Positions 33,949 through 41,502 of a stretch of 56,310 bases of DNA are shown here, piece after piece (positions within the stretch are counted from its first letter, which is position 1; every line of letters begins with the position of its first letter). The stretch covers positions 1 to 56,310 of the forward strand of contig JBFMFR010000047.1 in assembly GCA_040752025.1 (NCBI GenBank), given 5' to 3'. The translations under genes were made by a program, and so were the position numbers. This DNA is from JBFMFR01 sp040752025 (GTDB taxonomy: Bacteria; Chloroflexota; Anaerolineae; Anaerolineales; UBA4823). The notes under the pieces are model-generated. The model worked only from the letters and a program-made list of their open reading frames with translations. It did not search any database and was not told the origin of the DNA.

Positions 33949-34839
33949 TTACAGGAATTTTTCCAACTCGTCAAAGATTAGTTGCGGTGTAGCGGCACGG
34001 ATCATGATATATGGCCGCGGCTCCGCAAAACAGTGCCCGAACAGAGCCCGCGCCCGCCGCTTTTCCTCGGTGTCGATAATGGGCATCACCAGACCTGGGG
34101 AGAGGAGCTGGTTAAGACCGAAGTAGTTCATCATCGAGTGGAAACCCTGGTATTCTTTTTCGAACTGGCCCAGTTCTTTGACGGATGTGGCGTAATTGCC
34201 ATCAATGGATGGTAGCACCACGATGTCTACGTTACATGGCTCCAGATAGTGATTGATTTCAGGCGCCTTTCCGAACAGCTTGGTTACGCCCTCATCCTGG
34301 TTCGCCAGGTCAGAGCGCTCTGTGCCCCGGGCGCGCTCAACCAGGTAGACATTCAATGAACCCATCGCCACCCAACCGCGTTCATCAAGCACGGTTGTTT
34401 CCGTTGAAATGTTCAGCCCGCCTCGCCGGCAACCTTCGAGCTGGCACATGGTCTTCCCGTGATTCGACTCGCCGCCCATGAACATGATCGTTTTGTCCTT
34501 GTATCGCACTGCCGAGGCGTGGAAGGGGTGCAGCCCTATCTCTTCCAGCCGCATCGCCAGCATCGAAACGAGAATCTTCTGAATCTCCCCGGCAAACCAT
34601 TCGCCATCCAGCTCCAGGGTACCGCGAGTATAACGGATATCTTTCAAAGCTACATCCGGTTTCCAAAGGATGTCCGCGTGTGAGCGCGTCACACGCTCAG
34701 CTACCTGCACGTTTGCCAAGCGGTAGTTTAAAAACTTAAAATCCGTCTCCTGCATAAAAGCCGTGTAAACGGCCTGACTTTGAATATCGAAGCGCAGGTG
34801 GGCGTCTTTCGAGAAAAATTGGGTCAATGTCAGCTTCAT
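33949..34839 (-). CDS. HPr-kinase-like P-loop protein
   Basis: A 296-residue protein of uncertain function. The centre reads HPFHASAVRYKDKTIMFMGGESNHGKTM. A P-loop (G123 to T130, GESNHGKT) follows a His-Ala-Ser element and strand pattern resembling the HprK/PEP-carboxykinase fold. The N-terminal 90 residues show no motif I recognise. The loop has Asn-His where HprK usually has Ser-Gly. GAGGTAAGT lies directly before the ATG. It follows the ATP-binding half of a PEP-synthase-like enzyme by 70 bases. A kinase acting on a protein of this pathway, or a small-molecule kinase, are both possible; I cannot decide. Confidence 0.55.
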   Translation of the reverse strand: MKLTLTQFFSKDAHLRFDIQSQAVYTAFMQETDFKFLNYRLANVQVAERVTRSHADILWKPDVALKDIRYTRGTLELDGEWFAGEIQKILVSMLAMRLEEIGLHPFHASAVRYKDKTIMFMGGESNHGKTMCQLEGCRRGGLNISTETTVLDERGWVAMGSLNVYLVERARGTERSDLANQDEGVTKLFGKAPEINHYLEPCNVDIVVLPSIDGNYATSVKELGQFEKEYQGFHSMMNYFGLNQLLSPGLVMPIIDTEEKRRARALFGHCFAEPRPYIMIRAATPQLIFDELEKFL

Positions 34840-34909
34840 ACTTACCTCGCATTCCCGTATCGGCGGGGAATTGTGGCTCTTCCGCCCCCGGCGGGAGAAC
34901 CGGAATTGT

Positions 34910-35860
34910 TCATAGGGTTGTTATGGGCCGGCTCTGCAACAAATAGAACTGGTCTGCTTCGGCGCCCCATTCAATGTCTTGGGGTGAGCCGAAGTGAGCT
35001 TCTACCCGGTTGGCCATCTTGACCAATAGCTCAAGCTCTTGTTCATTCAACACCGGTTGGTTCTTCAGTTCTTCAGGGACGGGGATTTCGATACAACCGC
35101 AAACACTGTCTTTCGTAAACATGAGCCCCTTGGGTGCAATATACTTGAAGCGAATCTCAAGGGTCTCGCGATCGATCTTGAAATGATCAGGTGTAATGGT
35201 TCCTGAAACAATCCCCTCACCTAATCCATATACACCTTCGATAACCATTTGATAAGAGTTGCGAGAGACCGGATCGACGGTAAAAATGACCCCGGCCTTG
35301 TCGGCGCAGATCATCTTCTGCACGACCACTGCCATGGATACCTGCGTGTCATCGAAACCATTGCGGTAACGATAGTAGATCGCCTGGCAAGTGAAAAGCG
35401 ATGACCAGCAATCTAAAACGGCGCGGATCAGCTCGTCATCCCCGTATACATTCAAAAAAGTGTTTTGCTGCCCGGCAAAGCTTGCTCCCACCAGATCTTC
35501 TGCGGTTGCGCTGGAACGCACCGCCACAGGGATATTCTCGCCCAGGCCGTGATAGTGCTCCAGGATCTCGACGCACAACTCCGGGTCCATGCATTGCTGT
35601 TGGAACAAAGCCCGGATTTCATGCTCGACCTCCATCAAGGCCTGGTTGTCTTCACGGTCGACGAGGCGCAGGCAGTCACAAACCTTGCTTTCCAATCCGG
35701 AGCTTTCAAACATTCTTCGATAGGCCGCGGCGGTGATGACGAAACCGGGCGGGACGGGTAGACCCGCCTGGATCATATCGCCCAGGTTAGCTCCTTTCCC
35801 CCCGGCAAGAGGTACGTCTTGCCGGTTTATGTCTCGGAAAGCTAAACAGAATTTGTTCAT
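34910..35860 (-). CDS. PEP-synthase-type ATP-binding subunit (PPDK_N), phenylphosphate-synthase beta-like
   Basis: A 316-residue protein that is only the N-terminal ATP-binding half of a PEP synthase/pyruvate phosphate dikinase. Typical elements are LAGGKGANLGDMIQAGLPVPPGFVIT, IPVAVRSSATAEDLVGASFAGQQNTFLNV, IYYRYRNGF, GVIFTVDPVSRN, YGLGEGIVSG and the end DIEWGAEADQFYLLQSRPIT. The swivelling His domain and a substrate domain are absent, but a separate protein in the same operon (38970-40694) supplies a His domain. Split ATP-binding and His subunits are known for phenylphosphate synthase of Thauera aromatica. Together the two would move phosphate from ATP to a non-pyruvate acceptor; the acceptor is unknown. 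Confidence 0.85.
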   Translation of the reverse strand: MNKFCLAFRDINRQDVPLAGGKGANLGDMIQAGLPVPPGFVITAAAYRRMFESSGLESKVCDCLRLVDREDNQALMEVEHEIRALFQQQCMDPELCVEILEHYHGLGENIPVAVRSSATAEDLVGASFAGQQNTFLNVYGDDELIRAVLDCWSSLFTCQAIYYRYRNGFDDTQVSMAVVVQKMICADKAGVIFTVDPVSRNSYQMVIEGVYGLGEGIVSGTITPDHFKIDRETLEIRFKYIAPKGLMFTKDSVCGCIEIPVPEELKNQPVLNEQELELLVKMANRVEAHFGSPQDIEWGAEADQFYLLQSRPITTL

Positions 35861-35891
35861 AAGCTGCCATCCTTATCCATCGAATTCCGGT

Positions 35892-36170
35892 TCAACCACC
35901 GGCCATAGGCGGAAACAAAACGATTTCATCTCCATTTGCTAAAGGGTGAGCGTAGTCATTGACTGCCATCTGGTTAACTAGCACCTGAAAGGTGTGATCA
36001 ACCTCAGTGTCAAAGATTCGCATTCCCAGGCGGCGCTCGAAGCCCAGAGCAATAAACAAATCTTTCAGGCTGGCCTGATCAGGTAACTCGACCTCGACCT
36101 CCCCACGCGCATTGCTGTGAGGTGGCAGATATTCTCGCAGGTATGAAAAGACCCGCAGGTATATTCTCAT
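35892..36170 (-). CDS. MoaD/ThiS-family sulfur carrier-like protein
   Basis: A 92-residue beta-grasp protein starting MRIYLRVFSYLREYLPP at 36170; the longer frame upstream is probably untranslated. It ends in PPMAGG, the C-terminal Gly-Gly that is adenylated or thiocarboxylated in MoaD and ThiS. NGDEIVLFPPMAGG is the classic MoaD ending. It lies in the operon with an aldehyde:ferredoxin oxidoreductase, whose tungstopterin cofactor needs MoaD-delivered dithiolene sulfur; MoaD-like genes commonly accompany AOR genes. The ribosome site is weak and the gene lies 38 bases after the cyclase gene. Confidence 0.85.
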   Translation of the reverse strand: MRIYLRVFSYLREYLPPHSNARGEVEVELPDQASLKDLFIALGFERRLGMRIFDTEVDHTFQVLVNQMAVNDYAHPLANGDEIVLFPPMAGG

Positions 36171-36208
36171 CGATTTTGCTTCACTCACCTGCACAGAATG
36201 AGGCAACA

Positions 36209-36928
36209 TCAATCTTCGAAGATCGCCACGGCCCTTACCGGGGCGGCGGTAGAGTTCACCCATTTTATCGGGAAAACAGATACCTTAAACCCAAACGGGC
36301 GGGGCAACTTGTCCAGGTTAGCCATGTTTTCCAGATGATAGTATTCCCGCTCCAGCATCACTTTGTGGGCTGGCCAGAACTCTTTGTCCTCAAACATGGC
36401 CCACACTGGCCGGTCGTAAGTGCCGGCGTCAATGCCGGTCATCTTCACGCCCTGGTCGAGCAGCCAGTTGGTAGCGCTTTCGGTCATGCCGCACTGCTCT
36501 TTCAAGTAGCGTTCTTCCGTATTGTACCGGCAGGCTCCCGTGTAGATCAGGACGATATCCAGCGGTTTGATAGCATAGTTGATCTTCTGGCAGGCGTAGA
36601 TCATATCCTCCGCAGTGATTCCATAGCCGGCCGGTTTATCGGTAAAGTCAAGCAGCACACCGTCGCCATAGCAGTATTCGAGCGGGATGCCCTCCGGCCC
36701 GGGAGCATCGGCGCGCATGTGGCGCAGCGAATCGACGTGTGTACCAACGTGGTCGCCCATCACGACCAGGCAGTGAGCGGTCAGCCAGGTGCTGCCATAT
36801 TGAGCTGCCCCAACCTTGGTCGCAAATTCTTCCCAGGTTTCCAACATTGTGATCACCGGGCGCATCACGCGTGGGAAGACAACCATCTCTCCGTGTACGT
36901 CCATACTCAAATCAATTAACTGAGTCAT
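36209..36928 (-). CDS. cyclase / kynurenine-formamidase-like metal hydrolase
   Basis: A 239-residue member of the cyclase family (KynB superfamily). The metal-binding signature GDHVGTHVDSLRHM (HxGTHxDxxxH) is near residues 58-71, and a C-terminal HKVMLEREYYHLENMANLDKLP contains the conserved late His and Glu. Known members hydrolyse formylkynurenine, isatin or cyclic esters and amides. In this operon it follows the AOR gene by 19 bases and could open or close a lactone-like intermediate. GAGGA precedes its ATG. Substrate unknown. Confidence 0.85.
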   Translation of the reverse strand: MTQLIDLSMDVHGEMVVFPRVMRPVITMLETWEEFATKVGAAQYGSTWLTAHCLVVMGDHVGTHVDSLRHMRADAPGPEGIPLEYCYGDGVLLDFTDKPAGYGITAEDMIYACQKINYAIKPLDIVLIYTGACRYNTEERYLKEQCGMTESATNWLLDQGVKMTGIDAGTYDRPVWAMFEDKEFWPAHKVMLEREYYHLENMANLDKLPRPFGFKVSVFPIKWVNSTAAPVRAVAIFED

Positions 36929-36947
36929 CTTTTACAATCCTCGTAGG

Positions 36948-38822
36948 TTAATGCAGGATAATATTGTACTGTTCCAGGTCTGCAGCAATGTCTGCCAGAT
37001 CGTAGTTGGTGAAGGTTGCCCGGGTGGGGATGCCTTCTTCATCCCAGCCATGCTGCTGGTACCAGGCGGCCCTAATCGGTTCGAGGATGTCAAAAACCTT
37101 GCCTTTCGCGGGACCTGCGGGCATGGGGTCTTCGGTAAAACGCGGCGGGAGGATATCGTCTTTGGCACGCAGCCCCAGGCGGGCATTGTAGGCGCGCTCC
37201 AGATGGTTGACCCGCATCGCAGCATCCATCAACTCTTCTTTGTCTGCATCGAACCCGGTGGCAGCCTTGTACAACTGAGGGATAATCTCCAGCATTTTCA
37301 TCAGGGTGATGTCAACCGTATCGGTGTAGTAGGTATAGGGGAATTTACAAATGCCCATCAGGTCTGGCAGTGTGATGACACTCTCCCAGCTATGCAAGTG
37401 TTTCACTGCTTCTTGGATGGGTTTATCATCCAGTCCATATGCGCCGGGGGCCGAGATGCGCAGGTGATCGCCGCCGCGCGGGCTGACGGCGTAGCGGAAG
37501 TTGTAAACCTTCACCGCCCGGGCATCCAGCGGGGCTGGGGTCATGCCTTTGACGTGTACGCCATAACGGCTGGAACCTTTGCCGATGATCTCGGCTGCCC
37601 CCTTTACGCCGTGGGCGAGGGTATCTCCTAAGAAATCTTCGCGATAGGCGATGCGGCGAACCAGTTCCAGGGCGGCATGATAATTGCCCCAAACCAGCTC
37701 CAGCCCACCGGTATCCTCGTTGGATAATATGCCGCGCTGGTACAGCTCAAAAGCGAAGGCCAGCACACCGCCCAAATCCAGGGTGTCCAGGCCATAGCGG
37801 TCGGCCAGGTCATTGCCTTTGAGGATGGCAGCCAGGTTGTCGTTGCCAATGCCTGAGCCGAAGGCGGCTGCGGTGCAGTATTCGGGGCCGCCGACTTTGG
37901 TTCCGGCGAACTCGCCTTCACTCACCTCGCTCCAGCGGTCGCATTTGGTGGGGCAGGAATAGCAGCCGGTGGTTTTTACCAGGTATTGGTTGATCAGGGC
38001 TTCGCCATCGATCTTTTCTTTCCCGGAGAACTGCCCGTACTGGTAATTCATCGTATTGGTACCGCCCAGATGGGTATGGTGATCCATCAAGGTGCCCAGG
38101 GTGCCGCGGCGAGAGAAATCTTTCAGGCGGGCATCGTTGGCTTCCAAATCGCGCAGTTTCGCCACTGTGCGCTTGAATAACTCGGGGTCGACCAGGTTGA
38201 AGGGTTTGGAGCAGCGGACTGCAATGGCCTTCAGGTTTTTCGAGCCCATCACTGCACCCACTCCGCAGCGAGCGGCCAGGTGGTCTTTGTCCACCACGAT
38301 CCCGGCGATGGAAACCAGGTTTTCGCCTGCCGGTCCGATGGCGGCAATCCGGAAATGATCGCCCAGCTCGGCTTGCAAGGCCTCGCTGGTCTGGTGTGTG
38401 TCTTGACCCCACAGGTGGGCAGCATCTTCAATCGAGACCCGCTGGTCATCGATCTTCAAGTAGACCGGCTTATCAGCCCGGCCGCGGATGATCACGGCCG
38501 AGAAGCCTGCCCGGCGCAGGTGTGCGCCCCAGAATCCGCCGCCATTTGCATCCCCAAAGATGCCGGTCAGCGGCGAGCGCACGCCGACGACGAAGCGCGC
38601 AGTAGAAAAAGCGGGTGAACCACTGAGAGCCCCGGGAGCCATCACCATCACGCTCTCGGCCCCGAGTGGATCCATCACGACCGGGTTCAGCTCATAGTTC
38701 AAACGAGAAGTAAAGCCCCGGCCGCCGACGAAACGGCGGGAAAAACTCGGGTCAAGCGGCTCGATCTCGATCGCATGGGTTGATAGGTCAACTGTCAGCC
38801 GGTTACCGATATTTGTGTTCAT
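36948..38822 (-). CDS. aldehyde:ferredoxin oxidoreductase (tungsten AOR family)
   Basis: A 624-residue AOR-family protein. The N-terminal fold with FVGGRGFTSRLNYEL and the pterin-binding FSTARFVVGVRSPLTGIFGDANGGGFWG are clear. The [4Fe-4S] cluster ligands are C287, C290 and C294 (GCYSCPTKC), with a fourth Cys in GICKFPY near the C-terminus. Family members oxidise aldehydes to acids, or reduce acids, with ferredoxin in anaerobes. The nearby MoaD-like gene supports cofactor supply. The ATG at 38822 follows AAAAAAGGAG and is preceded by two intercistronic hairpins. Possible substrate, by context: acetaldehyde or a related aldehyde released by the divergent acetoin-dehydrogenase-like complex. Confidence 0.93.
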   Translation of the reverse strand: MNTNIGNRLTVDLSTHAIEIEPLDPSFSRRFVGGRGFTSRLNYELNPVVMDPLGAESVMVMAPGALSGSPAFSTARFVVGVRSPLTGIFGDANGGGFWGAHLRRAGFSAVIIRGRADKPVYLKIDDQRVSIEDAAHLWGQDTHQTSEALQAELGDHFRIAAIGPAGENLVSIAGIVVDKDHLAARCGVGAVMGSKNLKAIAVRCSKPFNLVDPELFKRTVAKLRDLEANDARLKDFSRRGTLGTLMDHHTHLGGTNTMNYQYGQFSGKEKIDGEALINQYLVKTTGCYSCPTKCDRWSEVSEGEFAGTKVGGPEYCTAAAFGSGIGNDNLAAILKGNDLADRYGLDTLDLGGVLAFAFELYQRGILSNEDTGGLELVWGNYHAALELVRRIAYREDFLGDTLAHGVKGAAEIIGKGSSRYGVHVKGMTPAPLDARAVKVYNFRYAVSPRGGDHLRISAPGAYGLDDKPIQEAVKHLHSWESVITLPDLMGICKFPYTYYTDTVDITLMKMLEIIPQLYKAATGFDADKEELMDAAMRVNHLERAYNARLGLRAKDDILPPRFTEDPMPAGPAKGKVFDILEPIRAAWYQQHGWDEEGIPTRATFTNYDLADIAADLEQYNIILH

Positions 38823-38835
38823 AAAACTCCTTTTT

Positions 38836-38876
38836 TCAGGGTGGGCGACCGGGCGCCGCCTGGCCTCCCACCCTGA
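38836..38876 (-). other. hairpin in front of the AOR ribosome site
   Basis: A perfect 10-base inverted repeat (TCAGGGTGGG 38836-38845, CCCACCCTGA 38867-38876) with a GC-rich 21-base loop. On the transcribed strand it is followed by AAAAAAGGAG, the AOR ribosome site, so it cannot be an intrinsic terminator. It may mark an RNA-processing point or a stabiliser. Confidence 0.6.
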
Positions 38877-38897
38877 CGAGTTCTCTCTGGACAGCTA

Positions 38898-38951
38898 AGT
38901 AAATGGGCGTAAGTATCTATAAAAACTTCGGGGTGATTTCGCCCATTTACT
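38898..38951 (-). other. hairpin after the swivel-domain phosphotransferase gene
   Basis: A perfect 12-base inverted repeat (AGTAAATGGGCG 38898-38909, CGCCCATTTACT 38940-38951) with a 30-base AT-rich loop, 18 bases after the upstream stop codon. With the next hairpin it gives a paired structure in the 147-base gap before the AOR gene. It has no T-tract. Confidence 0.6.
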
Positions 38952-38969
38952 CATAGAGCCAGGGTCTCA

Positions 38970-40694
38970 CTACGAATTGACTGTCTCGAGAATGTCGACA
39001 CAGCCAGTAAAGCCGTTGATCCGGACTCGGTCGCCGGTCTTGATCCTGCGCGTGGCATCCGCCGTACCGACCACGGCCGGGATGCCAAATTCGCGCGAAA
39101 CCACCGCGGTGTGCGAGAGCACGCCGCCAGCATCCGTGACGACGCCTTTGATCTTCGAAAAGACGATCACCCAGGCAGGGTTGGTCATCAGGCACACCAT
39201 GATCTCGCCTTTTTTGACCTGGTCGAACTCCTCTGGGCTCTTGACCACGCGAGCAATGCCTTCTGCCACACCTGCCGCGGCGGGCAGGCCGTTGACCTGT
39301 CCTTGCACAACTTTCTGGCCGTTTCGGGAGCGCTCGTAGCGCTCCGGATAGCCCCATAGGGTGTGGTAAATCTCTTCGTACATATTCCATTGGGTAACCG
39401 TGCCAACCCAATCGCGCGGAGTAACCTTGAAGGCGTCTTCCCACTTGCGGCGGGCGGCCTTGATGACGCCAATGCCGTCGTAACCATCGGGATTTGTTTC
39501 GCTCTTGGGGTTGGCTACATAGGCGCGTAGTTGCTCGTATTCCAGGAACATGATGTCTTCAGCGTCGCGCAGCAAACCCAGCTTGACCATTTTGCGGCCT
39601 ATGGCTAACAGCACCAGACGCACGCGAGCGAAGGTACCCTGGTCGAAGTAGTAGTGATGGTCGGGGGTCAGCGGCATCATCTTCACCGCCAGGCGCATGG
39701 CTTCCAGCAGCGCTTCCAGCTTCTCGGCGGGTGTATCGGCCGGAATAAGATCGCGCAGCTCTTGCATTGCCGCTTGCTGGTCTTTCTTGATCTTCTCGAA
39801 CTCGGCCGGGAAATCGTAGTCAGAAGCCAGGTAGCCCTTGATGGTCTCGATGCAGGGTGCGGGATCTTCCACCCACAGCTTGAACATATACTCGTGCGTG
39901 TAAAGCGGCTTGTAGCCGTACTCTTTCAAATAGGCCCTCACCTGCTCCAAAAATGCCTTACCGGCTGCCGAGCCCTGCAGGGCGGGCAAAATGGCCATGG
40001 CGGTCTCTTTGCGCTCGAAAATCTGCTTCAGTTCCGGGCTGGCCTTGACAGCCTCTTTCAACTGCCACATGTCGCGGACCGAATCCCAGTTGCGATCTTC
40101 GAGCGAGATGAGGATGCGTCCGATCAGTGCGCCGCTTACGTTGGGGATCACCTGGCCAGCCAGGGTCTGGAAGGTGATTGACGACTGGAACTGAGCCAGG
40201 TTGAGGATCCAGTGTAGGCGGAAGTGGCGTTCCTGAATATCGATGGCTTCTTCGAGGAAAACCATCAGTTCGGGCAAGGATGCGTTTTCGGTGTCGAAGG
40301 TATCCAGGTAGCTGAAGTTGGCCTTGACTTCGGGTAGATAGCGGTTCTGCCACCACTCGAGGAACTTCTCGGCGTACGTGGGCATTACCATGCCGTAATA
40401 TGGTCCGAGCATGGCAGCTTCCTTGGGATCGCGCGGGCTGATGGCGCTGTACAGGTAGCCGTTGACGCGCTTCCCGTTCCAGGCCGAGCCGATGGGGAAG
40501 CCGAACCTGCGATACATGTAATCGAGGGTGGGACCCCACCAGCCGTGAAGGCTGAAGTACATGGGGGATATGGGGTTGGGGCAATGGTTGTCATCGAAAA
40601 ACCAGAGGAGCTTCTTTTCCTCTTCGTCTTTCCATTCTACGGGAAAGCTCTCGTCGCCGTAGAATCTGTCTAAAACTTTACTCGTGTCAAACAT
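38970..40694 (-). CDS. PEP-utilising phosphohistidine-domain protein, phenylphosphate-synthase alpha-like
   Basis: A 574-residue protein. The last 90 residues are a swivelling phosphohistidine domain, with catalytic H528 in TDAGGVLSHTAVVSREFGIPAVVGT, the PEP synthase/PPDK signature. The preceding 450 residues resemble the central, substrate-side part of split phosphotransferases rather than the PEP/pyruvate barrel, and include many aromatic residues (LHGWWGPTLDYMYRRFG, TPDHHYYFDQGTF). There is no ATP-binding domain; the 316-residue protein at 34910-35860 would supply it. The sizes fit phenylphosphate synthase subunits alpha (about 70 kDa) and beta (about 40 kDa). AGGAGG precedes the ATG. The acceptor could be a phenol, enol or other hydroxyl compound; no UbiD-type carboxylase is in the window. 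Confidence 0.8.
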   Translation of the reverse strand: MFDTSKVLDRFYGDESFPVEWKDEEEKKLLWFFDDNHCPNPISPMYFSLHGWWGPTLDYMYRRFGFPIGSAWNGKRVNGYLYSAISPRDPKEAAMLGPYYGMVMPTYAEKFLEWWQNRYLPEVKANFSYLDTFDTENASLPELMVFLEEAIDIQERHFRLHWILNLAQFQSSITFQTLAGQVIPNVSGALIGRILISLEDRNWDSVRDMWQLKEAVKASPELKQIFERKETAMAILPALQGSAAGKAFLEQVRAYLKEYGYKPLYTHEYMFKLWVEDPAPCIETIKGYLASDYDFPAEFEKIKKDQQAAMQELRDLIPADTPAEKLEALLEAMRLAVKMMPLTPDHHYYFDQGTFARVRLVLLAIGRKMVKLGLLRDAEDIMFLEYEQLRAYVANPKSETNPDGYDGIGVIKAARRKWEDAFKVTPRDWVGTVTQWNMYEEIYHTLWGYPERYERSRNGQKVVQGQVNGLPAAAGVAEGIARVVKSPEEFDQVKKGEIMVCLMTNPAWVIVFSKIKGVVTDAGGVLSHTAVVSREFGIPAVVGTADATRRIKTGDRVRINGFTGCVDILETVNS

Positions 40695-40785
40695 GTGATC
40701 CTCCTATTTGCTATCTTTCATCTTCAATATAGAGTTATCAGCCTGAACAATTTGTACGACATGATATTCTCCCTTCGGAACTTGT

Positions 40786-41337
40786 TTAGCCTTCGACCTT
40801 GGGAAAAGTCAGCATGATGTTCAACCAGCCCAGGAACCACCCGATGTAAGCAGAAACGATCATCCACAAAAAGGCCAGAGTGATGACCCAATAGGAGTTA
40901 TCCATCGGGCCGACACCCGGTACGCTGCCGGTAAAGTACACAGCCAGGAATAGCGCCAGGCCATTGAACACTGCCAGGGTGCCTTTTGTCAACGTCGCGG
41001 AACGGGGCATCAAGTAAAGCAGGGCTGTCACCCAGATAAAGTTGCCGACCAACAGCCCGACGATCGCTGGGGTGCTTGCAATGCTGGTGATTAGCGTGCT
41101 GGTGGCCATCCACAAGGCGCCAGACAGGCCTCCGGCTGCAATCGATGGGAAGACGATTTTCCAGGTATCCGGCTTGGCTCCCAACATAAAATATTCAGCC
41201 CATACGATGAAACACACCCAGAGCGGGAGATTGAACTGGTTCAGGAACAGGCCAAAAGGGAGTGCGACAGCAACCGTCAATGCAACAGCCCATGGCAAGG
41301 GTACGCGTTGTTTGATAATCGGCGCTTGTGCGCTCAT
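40786..41337 (-). CDS. DUF1097-like small membrane protein
   Basis: A 183-residue protein with about five hydrophobic segments (WAVALTVAVALPFGLFL, LWVCFIVWAEYFMLG, IAAGGLSGALWMATSTLI, IVGLLVGNFIWVTALLYLM, YWVITLAFLWMIVSAYIGWFLGWL). Layout and the GGLSGALWM element resemble the DUF1097/YcdZ family, with modest certainty. It might transport or sense the operon substrate. AAGGAG precedes the ATG. It lies between the Tm-1-like gene and the phosphotransferase subunit. Confidence 0.6.
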   Translation of the reverse strand: MSAQAPIIKQRVPLPWAVALTVAVALPFGLFLNQFNLPLWVCFIVWAEYFMLGAKPDTWKIVFPSIAAGGLSGALWMATSTLITSIASTPAIVGLLVGNFIWVTALLYLMPRSATLTKGTLAVFNGLALFLAVYFTGSVPGVGPMDNSYWVITLAFLWMIVSAYIGWFLGWLNIMLTFPKVEG

Positions 41338-41440
41338 AGCATTTCTCCTTCAGGTTTTAGGGGCGTGCCTTGTGCCCGTTACACAAAATGATATATAAAA
41401 AGAATGTTATGTGAGGATTACGGGTGTGACCCTCATTCTA

Positions 41441-41470
41441 TCATTCCAGGCCAACACGGGCCTGGAATGA
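41441..41470. repeat. REP-like intergenic hairpin
   Basis: A perfect 12-base stem (TCATTCCAGGCC 41441-41452, GGCCTGGAATGA 41459-41470) with a 6-base loop. Related TCATTCTA pieces lie on both sides (41434 and 41482 regions). No T-tract follows on either strand. The form TCATTCC...GGAATGA is typical of dispersed bacterial hairpin repeats. Confidence 0.55.
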
Positions 41471-41502
41471 CAATACCAGATGTCATTCTATAGCAATGTC
41501 AT

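Noticed and set aside
34850..34910. GC-rich inverted repeats between the HprK-like and ATP-binding subunit genes
   Set aside because: Short imperfect stems with several alternative pairings; nothing specific can be claimed.
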